NCBI GenBank assembly: GCA_963817635.1
Contig: CAWFPR010000032.1
Coordinates: 209,756-273,755 of the forward strand
DNA: 64,000 nt
From: CAWFPR01 sp963817635
Lineage (GTDB): Bacteria > Acidobacteriota > Vicinamibacteria > Vicinamibacterales > 2-12-FULL-66-21
Direction of reading: 5' to 3'
The translations under genes were made by a program, and so were the position numbers. The notes beneath the pieces are model-generated. The model did not search any database. It saw only the letters and a list, made by a program, of their open reading frames with translations, and had not been told where the DNA came from. Of the stretch, positions 18,182 through 26,538 are shown piece by piece. Position 1 is the first letter of the stretch; every line of letters begins with the position of its first letter.

Positions 18182-18759
18182 CGGAATCAACGGACACTCA
18201 GAAGGCTGGTGCGATGAATAGCCGATGGATCATTGCGATCGCCGCGACCGGAGCGGTGGCGCTCCTGACGGTACCGATGTTGATCAACGCGACGACACCG
18301 GCCAGTGCGCCAAAGCTCGCCTCTTCTCACGGCCCGGCGTGCGAGCCCGGCAAGATGGCGAAGCTCGATTTCTCGCTGAAGGATCCCAACGGGGGCACCC
18401 TCGAACTCGCCGACTATCGGGGCAAGGTCGTCCTGTTGAACTTCTGGGGAACCTGGTGCGGTCCCTGCAAGATGGAGATTCCCGGGTTCATCGAACTCCA
18501 GGAGCAGTATCGCGACAAGGGATTCGTGATCGTCGGTCTTGCGGTTGAAGACACACCCGAAGCGGTCAGGGCCTACGCCACGGAGGCGAAGATCAACTAT
18601 CCACTGGCCATGGTGCAGGACGACGTCGAGGACACCTACGGACCCATCTACGGCCTGCCGATGTCATTCCTGATCGCACGCGACGGCTCGATCTGCCGCA
18701 CACATCTCGGGCCCATTTCGAAAGATGCCGCCGAGCAGGAGATCAGGGGGCTCATGTAG
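18178..18759 (+). CDS. TlpA/ResA-type membrane thioredoxin
   Basis: 193 aa. A short cytoplasmic start and one membrane helix (about 17-36) anchor a periplasmic thioredoxin domain with the active site WCGPC (93-97). YRGKVVLLNFWGTWCGPCKMEIP and the cis-Pro loop YGLPMSFLIARDG are typical. Such proteins reduce disulfides, often for cytochrome c maturation. Translational coupling to the anti-sigma gene (ATGA) suggests it belongs to the same stress response and may act on the anti-sigma cysteines. Confidence 0.9.
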   Translation: MTESTDTQKAGAMNSRWIIAIAATGAVALLTVPMLINATTPASAPKLASSHGPACEPGKMAKLDFSLKDPNGGTLELADYRGKVVLLNFWGTWCGPCKMEIPGFIELQEQYRDKGFVIVGLAVEDTPEAVRAYATEAKINYPLAMVQDDVEDTYGPIYGLPMSFLIARDGSICRTHLGPISKDAAEQEIRGLM

Positions 18760-18774
18760 TATGATCGCGAGAGG

Positions 18775-18996
18775 ATGTTGAAAGGGTTCACGCACGCGCA
18801 CCTCGCCTGCGGCTGTCGCATCAGCTTTCGCGACGGCGTCGAGGGTAGTCCGGTCACAGTGGTCGTCGACCTGAAGGGTCCAGGCTGCCCGCTCTCCCTG
18901 CACGTGCGCGATCTCCCGCTGTTCGATCATCGCGAAGCCCTTCGGCCGTCCACCCGCCTGCTGCCGCCCAACGAGGAAGAGTACGAGGAGTCGTAG
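18775..18996 (+). CDS. Small conserved-looking protein of unknown function
   Basis: 73 aa starting 16 bases after the TlpA stop, with no family I recognise. It begins MLKGFTHAHLACGCRISF and has Cys residues at 12, 14 and 42 and His residues that could bind metal. The end is acidic (NEEEYEES). Close spacing and codon use like its neighbours support a real gene at the end of the sigma operon. Confidence 0.5.
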   Translation: MLKGFTHAHLACGCRISFRDGVEGSPVTVVVDLKGPGCPLSLHVRDLPLFDHREALRPSTRLLPPNEEEYEES

Positions 18997-19044
18997 GGTC
19001 AGTCGCTGATCGGCCTCGCCGGTCTCAACCGCAGGTCGTAGTCA

Positions 19045-19230
19045 CTATCGCTGGTCCCTGGTTGTTCCCCGCTCGCCCGGTGTTCTCACCCGACCCGATT
19101 CCCGCAGCGCCCCTCGCAACAGGAACTCGATCTGGCCGTTCAGGCTGCGCAGGTCGTCGTCTGCCCAGCGCTGAACGGCCTCGAGCACGGTCCGATCGAT
19201 CCGAAGCAGGAATGGTTTGCGGTCCGCCAC
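19045..19230 (-). CDS. Arc-type ribbon-helix-helix DNA-binding protein
   Basis: 61 aa, GTG start. The segment KPFLLRIDRTVLEAVQRWADDDLRSLNGQIEFLLRGALRE is a beta strand plus two helices as in Arc/MetJ-type RHH proteins (the LNGQIEFLLRGAL helix is characteristic). It begins 9 bases after the SPFH gene stop. In many genomes a small RHH gene follows an SPFH/band-7 gene, and this matches. It may repress the operon by binding the palindrome at 20141. Confidence 0.7.
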   Translation of the reverse strand: MADRKPFLLRIDRTVLEAVQRWADDDLRSLNGQIEFLLRGALRESGRVRTPGERGTTRDQR

Positions 19231-19239
19231 GCGCTGGCC

Positions 19240-20110
19240 CTATTGATAGATCGTTCCAGTGTTGATGATCGGCTGCGTCGCGCGCTCGCCGCACAGGACG
19301 ACGAGCAGGTTGCTCACCATCGCCGCCTTGCGCTCGTCGTCGAGCGCCACGATGCCGCGCTGTGACAGCATGTCGAGCGCCATCTGCACCATGCCCACCG
19401 CACCCTCCACGATGCGCTGCCGAGCGGCGATGATCGCGCCCGCCTGTTGCCGCTGCAGCATGGCCTGCGCGATTTCCGGCGCATACGCGAGATGGCTGAT
19501 GCGTGCCTCGAGCACTTCGACGCCCGCACGGGCGAGCCGTTCCTGAATTTCGTTTTTCAGGTGCTCGGCGACCAGCGGCGGTGTTTCCGCGCAGGGACAT
19601 CTGCGCCTCGTCGTGGGCATCGTAGGTGTACCTCGTCGCCAGATTGCGGAGGGCCGACTCGCTCTGGACCTTCACATAATTGTTGTAGTCATCGACCTGG
19701 AAGACGGCTTCGGCAGTGTCGATGACCTTCCACACCACGACTGCCGCAATCTCGATCGGGTTGCCCTCGTTGTCGTTGACCTTCAAGTGCGAGCTTTCGA
19801 AGTTGCGGACGCGCTGCGAAATCCGCCGCTTCGAGTAGAGCGGATTGGCCCAGCGCAGCCCTGCCGTACGGACACTGCCGACGTAGTCCCCGAAGAACTG
19901 CAGGACCTTGGCCTCGTTGGGGTTGACGACGAAGAGGCCGGCCAGCAGGAAGATCGCAACCACCAGGACGGCGACCGAGCTGAACAACTCCACCACCGAC
20001 CGGGATCGGAGTGCGTCGAACATCCCGTACCCGGAGAGCAGCGCGACGGCGATCAGACCGAGAGCGATCGGGAGCCCGGGAAGAGCAGCGTATTCGCGTT
20101 CGCGGATCAT
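19240..20110 (-). CDS. SPFH/band-7 (stomatin-like) membrane protein, frameshifted
   Basis: About 290 aa over two frames (change near 19,595). Two membrane helices (LPIALGLIAVALLSGYGMF and VAVLVVAIFLLAGLFVVNPNEAKVLQFFG) precede the SPFH domain (GLRWANPLYSKRRISQRVRNFES, AVVVWKVIDTAEAVFQVDDY). A coiled-coil tail (EIQERLARAGVEVLEARISHLAYAPEIAQAMLQRQQA) ends in PIINTGTIYQ. Start 20110 has an upstream GGAGG. It forms membrane-microdomain scaffolds. A palindromic operator lies just upstream. Confidence 0.85.
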
Positions 20111-20140
20111 GTTTGTTGCGACCTCCTCGCATTCACAAGA

Positions 20141-20164
20141 TGTCAAAGTGATATCACTATGACA
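20141..20164. promoter_or_regulatory. 24-bp palindrome upstream of the SPFH-RHH operon
   Basis: The centre AGTGATATCACT is a perfect 12-bp palindrome, flanked by TGTCA and TGACA arms. Only one base pair of the 24 fails to match. It lies 31 bases upstream of the SPFH start, where an operator would sit, and the operon's last gene encodes an RHH-type DNA-binding protein. Confidence 0.6.
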
Positions 20165-20216
20165 TCGCAAAGTCAATACGGATGGAGTCGGTGGTTCGTT
20201 CCGGAGTTCGGCGCCG

Positions 20217-20964
20217 TCAATCGAAACCGATGCGGAGGTCGGCGACCAGGGGCAGATGGTCCGAGGCGATCAGCGCCTTTCGCGAGCGGTTCAGCTCCAT
20301 GCCCCTGACCTCGACGTGTCCTTCGTAATAGATATGGTCGAGGTGGAGAACCGGGAAGATTCCCGGGTACGTCCGCCGTCGCTTCAGATGGGCGTAGATA
20401 TCGATGCTCTCGAACAGCGAGCTGAGCGTGGCGGTGGCCAGCCCGCGCATCCACTCGTTGAAATCTCCCAGGATGACCTTCGGACCGACGATGCGCCGGT
20501 CGTGAACGAAGGCGGCGAGCCGCTTTGCCTGGTATCGCCGCTCGAGGACCGCCGTGCCGAGGTGGACGTTGTAGATATGGAGGGGCTGTCCGGCGCCGAT
20601 GTCCAGATCGGCACGCTGACACGCCCGCGGTTCGCAGGTGCGCCACGAGAGGTCGGTACTGGCTGTGGTGCGCAATCGGAAATCGGCTGAGGATGACGTT
20701 GCCGAACAGGTTGTTGCGCAGGTGGCGCACCGAGGTCATCACCCAGCCCATGCCGAGTGCCGCCCCGATTTCCTCCGCCTGGCCGGCGCCCGATGGCCCG
20801 GCGCCGATAACCTCCTGGAGCGCCACGACATCCGCACCCAGATCACGGATGACCTCGGCTGCCCGCGAGGGCACCGTCCGCCTGTCCATGCCGCGGCAGC
20901 GATGGATGTTGTAGGTGGCGATCCGGACGTCCACGTACCGGCGCGCGGCTTTCGGCTCGGTCAC
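20217..20964 (-). CDS. Endonuclease/exonuclease/phosphatase family protein, frameshifted
   Basis: About 249 aa over two frames (change near 20,650). It carries the metal and catalytic motifs of the EEP fold: RIATYNIHRCRG (Asn), DVVALQEV (Glu), YNVHLG (His), VILGDFNEW (Asp, Asn), LDHIYYEG and the final SDHLPLVADLR (Asp-His). Such enzymes cleave phosphodiesters in DNA, inositol phosphates or sphingolipids. The GTG start overlaps the phospholipase D stop (GTGA). Both lipid-directed genes in one coupled operon make a lipid substrate plausible. Confidence 0.85.
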
Positions 20965-22247
20965 TGCTGTCGCTCCAGGATCCAGGTGAAAGGTCCGACG
21001 ATCTTCTCCCACAGCGGGCGCCGGTTCCACTCGGCCAGCGTGAAGGGGGCACTGTCGGCGACATCTCGTGCGTAGTCCTGCATGAGTCGCGCCGCCACGG
21101 CGGGGTCCCGCATAGCGACGTTGACCTCATCATTGTGCTCGAACGATCGGTTGTCGATGTTGGTCGTGCCGATGACCGACCAGAGCTCGTCGACCACCAG
21201 GACCTTGGCATGGGTCATCGTGTGGCTGTACTCGTGGATTTCGACTCCCGCCTTCAGCAGCGCTCCCCACTTGCGCCGGCTGGCGAGCCGGACCCATTTC
21301 TGGTCGGTATGCCGTCCTGGCACGACGATGCTGACCCGCACGCCGCGCCGCCTGATGTCGACGATCGCCCGCCGGAGCGCCCGGTCGGGCAGGAAGTACG
21401 GCGTGCACAGGTGCACGTGGCTGTCGGCAGCCTCGATCAGCAACTGAAAGGCGACGCGCGAAGCGGTCGACCGATCGGACGGGGAGCTCCTCATGACGAA
21501 CGCGGTCGTGTCGCCGCAGCGCTGGAGATCCGGAAAGAAATCCGGTCCGGTGAGGATCTCGCCCCGGCATTCCAGCCAGTTCTCAGCCGCCACGCCCTGG
21601 AGGGCCGCGACGATCGGTCCCTCGATTCGCGCCATCGTGTCGCGCCAGGGCTGTCGTTTCCGGAACGAGACCGCCTTGCCGGTCGGGGCCCGGCGGCTCG
21701 GATACCGCCACCAGTCGGCGACGCCGGCTCCGCCGACAAAGGCGATCCGGCCATCGATCACGAGCAGCTCGCGGTGCGTGCGGTTGTTCATACGCGCCAG
21801 CGAATACCACCGCAGCTGCCGATACGATGCAACCCGGCACCCGGCCTTGCGCAGCCGGCGCAGGGGCCGCCCCCAGAGGCTCAGGCTGCCGATGGCATCG
21901 ACGACGATCGTAACGTTCACGCCGTGCCGCGCGCGGTCGGCGAGCGCTGCGATGAACTCGTCCGCGACGCGCCCTGGCTGGAAGATGTAGCACTCCATGT
22001 TGATCGCACGCTCGGCCGAGCGGATGGCGTCGATCATGGCCGGATAGAATGACGGCCCGTTGGTCAGGATGGTCACCCTGTTGCCGTGATGCAGTGTGGC
22101 CTGGCAGGTGGACTGGAGCGTGTACAGGAAGCTCTCGTCGTGGACCGAGGTGCGGCACGCGAGGTGATAGTCGATCGCCGGCGTGAAGAGGAACACCAGG
22201 ACGACCCAGACCAGGAAGGCCGCGCCGGTGATCGCGAGCCAGGACAT
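20961..22247 (-). CDS. Phospholipase D / cardiolipin synthase-like protein
   Basis: 428 aa with one N-terminal membrane helix and two PLD domains. The second HKD motif is canonical (HAKVLVVDELWSVIGTTNIDNRSFEHNDE). The first reads HRELLVIDGRIAFVGG, with Glu in place of the usual Lys. PAMIDAIRSAERAINMECYIF is family-typical. It joins or cleaves phospholipids at the inner membrane. Start ATG overlaps the preceding stop by one base (TGATG). The Lys-to-Glu change may lower activity or be a lineage feature. Confidence 0.87.
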   Translation of the reverse strand: MSWLAITGAAFLVWVVLVFLFTPAIDYHLACRTSVHDESFLYTLQSTCQATLHHGNRVTILTNGPSFYPAMIDAIRSAERAINMECYIFQPGRVADEFIAALADRARHGVNVTIVVDAIGSLSLWGRPLRRLRKAGCRVASYRQLRWYSLARMNNRTHRELLVIDGRIAFVGGAGVADWWRYPSRRAPTGKAVSFRKRQPWRDTMARIEGPIVAALQGVAAENWLECRGEILTGPDFFPDLQRCGDTTAFVMRSSPSDRSTASRVAFQLLIEAADSHVHLCTPYFLPDRALRRAIVDIRRRGVRVSIVVPGRHTDQKWVRLASRRKWGALLKAGVEIHEYSHTMTHAKVLVVDELWSVIGTTNIDNRSFEHNDEVNVAMRDPAVAARLMQDYARDVADSAPFTLAEWNRRPLWEKIVGPFTWILERQQ

Positions 22248-23627
22248 CAGCGAGGCGCGGGGCTCGGGGGTTTCGGCGATGGCGTCAGCGGGAGGTCGGC
22301 CGTCAGCGAGGCGAGTTCCTTCAGGCTGATCGCGACGCCCGCCTCGCTGAGTGCCTGCAGCACTTCACGATCGGGGAGCCGGGAGTCGTCGAGGTCCACC
22401 GACGCGACGGCGTGATACTCGCCGGCCGGCAGCCCGCGAACGCGGTAACGTCCGGCCGAATCCGTGCGGACCCGGCGCAGCCGCCGGCTGGTTTCTGTCC
22501 AGAACTGAGGCGACGCCGGGATGATGAGCACGGTGGCCTCCGCGACCGCGGCGCCCGATCGGTCGTGCACGAGGCCGGACAGCTCGGTCGTGGCATCGGT
22601 GATGGTCACGCGGAGATCGGCGAAAGTCTGACCGCTGGCTACGTAGATGCCGTCGTCGGTGACATCCTGGCCACGCCAGGTGACGCTCTTCAGAACCCAG
22701 TCATCCGGCAGGCCTTCGACCGCGATCACGTGGCCGCCGCTCATGACGCCACGGATCGTGAACGCCCCGTTCGCCTGGACGTCGCCGGTGAGCGCTTCGC
22801 CGGACAGGCTGCCGTCTTTGAGAGGGGCACGGACGCGCAGGCCGGCGAACCCCCGCGGCGGTTTCCGGGTGTGCACCGCGTCAAGCACGAGCCGTCCCTC
22901 GACCAGGGCGCCCGGAACCAGCGTCAGGTCGACGTGCTCGACGTCCCGATCCTCGACCCGGAGGCGGAACGACGCAAACAGAGAGGGACCCTTCTCATCG
23001 ACGTCACCGCGCGCCCGGACCTCGTAGTCTCCGGGAGGCACGAACCGGAACGTGAACGTTCCGTCCGGGTGAATCGTGACGTCCTGCGCCGGCAACTCCG
23101 CCGGGGAGTCGGCGGGAAGGGGGCGTATGATGACCGCTCCCGTACCTGAGCTGGCGCCCGTCGCTCGTCCGGATGACTCCCGAGACGCGCGCCAGGCGCA
23201 CGGTCTGGAGCTTGAAGACGATGGGCGGCGGCTCCGGGTCGGACGTGACGGCGATGCGGGTTGCCCGTCCGGGCGCCACGACACCGGGATAGTAGGTCGC
23301 CGAGTACTGCCGCGGTTCGGTCTGCTCGTCGCCGACGCGCGTGAACGCCGGGTCGACGGCGCGCACGTAGATCTCACCGGTGGGAAGGCCCGTCAGGCGA
23401 AACTCTCCACGATCGTCGGTCCGGGCCGACGCGAGCGAGACGAACCTCGGCGGACCGCTGCCGGTGCGCGAAACCAGTGCTTCGACGGTGGCCCGCGCGA
23501 ACGGCTCGTTGTCCTTGTCGAGGATCCGTCCGACGATCACGCCGGCCTGTTGCGACGCCCCGGACAGCGTCAGCCCGCCGGCGGCATACATCCAGACCAG
23601 AGCCAGCAGGCAGGCCCTGTTGTGCAT
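22247..23627 (-). CDS. Secreted carboxypeptidase-regulatory-like (CarboxypepD_reg) protein, frameshifted
   Basis: About 460 aa over two frames (change near 23,140). A signal peptide (ACLLALVWMYAAGGLTLSGA) is followed by repeated Ig-like CarboxypepD_reg domains: VGRILDKDNEPFARATVEAL...RTDDRGEFRLTGLPTGEIYVRA, then VRTDSAGRYRVRGLPAGEYHAVA. The end is Pro-rich. These proteins are abundant in Acidobacteriota, usually at the outer membrane. It is the first gene of the operon leading to phospholipase D and the EEP enzyme. Binding or structural role only; no catalytic site seen. Confidence 0.75.
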
Positions 23628-23644
23628 GGCGCTATCATAGTCCC

Positions 23645-24013
23645 ATGCCGCGCCGACCGTCTCTTGCCCCGTTGATCCTGGCGCTGCCGCTGCTCGCGGC
23701 GGCCTGCTCGACCGTGCGCGATCCGATCACGATCTCCGAGGGCGTCGTCAGCGTCGAAAACCAGACGCCCCGCGAGTGGCGCAAGGTGCTCGTCACCGTC
23801 AACGATCACTTCCGCGGCGGCGCGGAGCGGCTTGCCCCCGGCGGGCGGCTCACGGCTCCACTCGCGCAGTTCCAGACCGCGTTCGGCCAGCGCTTCGATA
23901 TCCGTCGGCAGTCGGTCTTCAAGGTGGAGGTCGCGGCGACCGACGACCAGGGCCAGCCGGTGACACTGCAGTGGGGTCAGGCGGCTCGGCCGGCGAGTCC
24001 CGGAGGGAAGTGA
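23645..24013 (+). CDS. Small lipoprotein of unknown function
   Basis: 122 aa. The signal ends in a lipobox (LPLLAAACSTV), so the mature N-terminus is a lipid-modified Cys. The rest (VSVENQTPREWRKVLVTVNDHFRGG, then RRQSVFKVEVAATDDQGQPVTLQW) looks like one small beta-sandwich domain. It is divergent from the carboxypeptidase-like operon with only 17 bases between the start codons. The stop overlaps the next ATG by one base. Confidence 0.7.
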   Translation: MPRRPSLAPLILALPLLAAACSTVRDPITISEGVVSVENQTPREWRKVLVTVNDHFRGGAERLAPGGRLTAPLAQFQTAFGQRFDIRRQSVFKVEVAATDDQGQPVTLQWGQAARPASPGGK

Positions 24014-24312
24014 TGAAGCTCAAGTCAGAATTCGACGCGACGTGCCCCTGCTGCCACGCGACGCTCGTCATCGACGGCAACCTGCGGCGCATCGTCCGCC
24101 ACGAGGAACCGCCAAGCGGGAACCGTCCCGAGCTGAGCGACGCGCACCGGCTCGTCGCCGAGGAGGCCGCGCGCCGGGAGGCGCTGTTCCAGCAGTCGGT
24201 GGCGGCGGAGAAGACGCGCGGCGATGCGCTCTCACGCCGGTTCGAGGAGGCGCTGCGTCAGGCGAACGACGAACCCATCACGAAGCCGACCCGCGACTTC
24301 GACCTCGACTAG
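24013..24312 (+). CDS. Zinc-ribbon protein of unknown function
   Basis: 99 aa. The N-terminus MKLKSEFDATCPCCHATLVIDGNLRRIVRHEE has a CxxC knuckle, and an Ala/Glu/Arg-rich helix follows (AAEKTRGDALSRRFEEALRQAN). No second CxxC is present, so metal binding would need dimerisation or the nearby His. It is coupled to the lipoprotein gene (TGATG). I do not recognise a named family. Confidence 0.6.
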   Translation: MKLKSEFDATCPCCHATLVIDGNLRRIVRHEEPPSGNRPELSDAHRLVAEEAARREALFQQSVAAEKTRGDALSRRFEEALRQANDEPITKPTRDFDLD

Positions 24313-25021
24313 TCGGGCGCCGTGTCCGGCCCTGCGCCGGCTTCCTGAATTCGTCCGGCAGTTCGGTCCATCGCTCGCGACCGCGATAGTCGGTCGGCTT
24401 GCAGCCCGGGAACGCCTCGATGAACTCGAGATAGCGTGCGCGCAGCCGGTCGACGCGGCGATCCGAGGATCGGATCGGGCGGTGGGGCCACTCGAGGAGC
24501 ACGCGCTCCACCTTCCAGATGTTCCGCTCTGACAGCCGCCATTCGTAGTCGCCGAGCACGCGCAGGTCCACCACGGCGTAGCCGGTGACGCGTCCCGTCT
24601 TGTCGATGTACGGATCCACGTAGCTGAGCGCCAGATCCCGCGGCGTCCGGAAGACCGGCCGGCGGCCGTGCAGCCCGGGGTCGCGCGAACGAGCGATCGA
24701 GCCCCACCGGCCACCGGCCCGATAGACGAACAGGACGTGATCGAGTTCGTCGATGGACTCAAAACTGAGGACGAGCGGCGGATAGCCGTGGTGTTCCAGG
24801 ATCACGGCGGCCGACAGCGCGGCCTCGAGACAATGGGCGGTCTGGTGCCGGACGACGCCGCGAAAACTCCGGAGCGTCGCGCCGCCCGGCTGAGGTTCCG
24901 TGTTGTACGGCAGGGCGTTGAGAAAGTGCTGGACGGCTGCAGGCGTGCGGAGGCGCCGGAGGAGGCGCCGCTCGGCCGCCGTGAATTCCGGAGGCGTCGC
25001 CAGCCGTCTAGCGGGCGTCAC
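24278..25021 (-). CDS. Transglutaminase-like protein
   Basis: About 247 aa. The segment FRGVVRHQTAHCLEAALSAAVILEHHGYPPLVLSFESIDELDHVLFVYR has the Cys of AHCLEAA, the His of LDHVLF and an Asp in ARSRDPGLHGR. These are placed like the Cys-His-Asp triad of transglutaminase-fold peptidases. The start is uncertain: GTG 25021 or 25030, or TTG 25045. All lie close to or inside the end of the SCO1 gene, so the two are co-transcribed. The C-terminus overlaps the opposite zinc-ribbon gene by 35 bases. Confidence 0.65.
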   Translation of the reverse strand: MTPARRLATPPEFTAAERRLLRRLRTPAAVQHFLNALPYNTEPQPGGATLRSFRGVVRHQTAHCLEAALSAAVILEHHGYPPLVLSFESIDELDHVLFVYRAGGRWGSIARSRDPGLHGRRPVFRTPRDLALSYVDPYIDKTGRVTGYAVVDLRVLGDYEWRLSERNIWKVERVLLEWPHRPIRSSDRRVDRLRARYLEFIEAFPGCKPTDYRGRERWTELPDEFRKPAQGRTRRPTSRGRSRGSAS

Positions 25022-25850
25022 TCGCGTCACGGATTGCGGCGACAAGGTCGGCGACGCTCCAGTCGTTGCCGCTGAAGGTGTTGGTGACCCGCCGCTGGCC
25101 GTCGAGGACGGCGGTGCGCAGGTTGTGGACGATTTGCTGCTCGTCGTCGCGACTCACGGACACGCCGAATCGCTCGGCGAACGGACCAATCTGGCCGGCT
25201 TCGCCGGTGACGAAGGTCCACATCGCCGGGTCGGCGCCCAGGCGCCTGGCGTGCTCCGCCAGCACCTGCGGCGTGTCGTAGCCGGGATCGAAGCTGACCG
25301 AGAACAGGTGCGTCCGCTCGCGCAGCCGGGCGTCCGACTGCAGCAGGCGCTGGGCCTCGGCGAAGTTGCGGTCCATTCGCGGACAGAAGTCCGGCAGCGG
25401 ACAACGGGTGTATATGAACGTGACGGCGAGCGCGCGTCCTGCCCAGTCGCTGAGTTTCCGCGCGGTCCCCGACTCGTCGAGAAACGTCAAGTCGGGGGCG
25501 ACATCCCCTGGCCGGAGCACGTCGCCGACGCGGGTTGCGGGCGGGGCTTCGGTGAGCGGCGCCCGTCCCGTACTGCGAACGCTCGAGAGGTAGGCCGCGG
25601 CATCCTCGACCACGAGGGTGGCGGTCACGAGTTCGCCCGGCGTTCGTCCCTCGAGCAGCCTGGGGTCGCGGACCTTGAACGGCATCGTCATGCCCGGCAT
25701 GAATCCCTTGATGTCCTCGTGCTTCAGGGTGATTTCCTGTCGCGCCGGGTCGACAGCCAGCACCTGTCCGCGCAGTTCGTATTCCCGTGCCCCGGAGCAG
25801 GCGGAGGCGAGCACGAGGGTGGCGACGAGAATCGCACATGCAGGTCGCAT
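25008..25850 (-). CDS. CusF-SCO1 fusion lipoprotein (copper handling)
   Basis: 280 aa. A lipobox (LASAC, Cys18) precedes a CusF-like domain (ITLKHEDIKGFMPGMTMPFKV, with the Met/His copper ligands). A SCO1/SenC thioredoxin fold follows (GDVAPDLTFLDESGTARKLSDWAGRALAVTFIYTRCPLPDFCPRM). The copper-site cysteines are in CPLPDFC, a wider spacing than the usual CxxxC, and the distal His is in QIVHNLRTAVLDG. It probably delivers Cu to the CuA centre of cytochrome oxidase, although no oxidase genes are nearby. Confidence 0.87.
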   Translation of the reverse strand: MRPACAILVATLVLASACSGAREYELRGQVLAVDPARQEITLKHEDIKGFMPGMTMPFKVRDPRLLEGRTPGELVTATLVVEDAAAYLSSVRSTGRAPLTEAPPATRVGDVLRPGDVAPDLTFLDESGTARKLSDWAGRALAVTFIYTRCPLPDFCPRMDRNFAEAQRLLQSDARLRERTHLFSVSFDPGYDTPQVLAEHARRLGADPAMWTFVTGEAGQIGPFAERFGVSVSRDDEQQIVHNLRTAVLDGQRRVTNTFSGNDWSVADLVAAIRDASDAR

Positions 25851-26032
25851 ATCTGTACTGTAGCTCGGCCGTGGCTGGCCGTAAAGACGCGGCGCGGCTG
25901 GGCCGTGGAGGGCGGGAACGCGGCATGTATTCTGCTATACTCGCCGCCAGACAACAGCCCGCGCGGCCCCGACGCGATGGCCACGCCTCGAGCGACACAT
26001 CTCGCGTCACATTGTCAGGAGTAAGTAAGAGC

Positions 26033-26407
26033 ATGGGCAGGAGACTCTACGTCGGGAACCTTCCTTATTCGGCTACCGAGGAGCAGCTCACGGAACTGTT
26101 CAGCCGCGCCGGCAAAGTCGACAGCGTCCGCGTGATGCGCGACATGGCGACGGGCCGTGCGCGCGGATTCGCCTTCGTCGAGATGTCGAACGACGAGGAA
26201 GCGCAGAAGGCAATCAGCGAGTTCCACGAGCAGCAGATGGATGGCCGCGCGCTGGTCGTCAACGAAGCGCGGCCGAAGCCCGAGGGAGGGTTCGGCGGCG
26301 GCGGCGGCGGCCGTGGCCGCGGAGGGTTTGGCGGCGGTGGTGGCGGCGGACGGAACGTCGACGATGGAGACTTCAGCGGCGGCCGGCGCAAAGAGCCCCG
26401 CTGGTGA
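26033..26407 (+). CDS. Glycine-rich RRM RNA-binding protein
   Basis: 124 aa. A single RRM domain has RNP2 LYVGNLPY and RNP1 RGFAFVEM, followed by a Gly/Arg-rich tail (GGFGGGGGGRGRGGFGG and more). These cold-shock-type RNA chaperones are common in cyanobacteria, acidobacteria and others. It has its own 120-base upstream region and is followed by a strong terminator at 26466. Confidence 0.92.
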   Translation: MGRRLYVGNLPYSATEEQLTELFSRAGKVDSVRVMRDMATGRARGFAFVEMSNDEEAQKAISEFHEQQMDGRALVVNEARPKPEGGFGGGGGGRGRGGFGGGGGGGRNVDDGDFSGGRRKEPRW

Positions 26408-26465
26408 GACGTAGCCAGGGGCTTCCGGCTTGAGGCTTCGGTCCTGAGTTTTCCCGGACCGCGAC

Positions 26466-26499
26466 AAAGGGTTGGACTACGGTCCAACCCTTTGTTTTT
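26466..26499. terminator. Intrinsic terminator after the RRM gene
   Basis: A perfect 12-bp stem (AAAGGGTTGGAC, 26466-26477, and its complement 26482-26493) closes a TACG tetraloop and is followed by GTTTTT. Its A-rich left flank means it could also work for the opposite ABC gene. Confidence 0.9.
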
Positions 26500-26538
26500 G
26501 AGCACTCGCCTCACGCCCGACGCCTGAAGCCACAAGCC

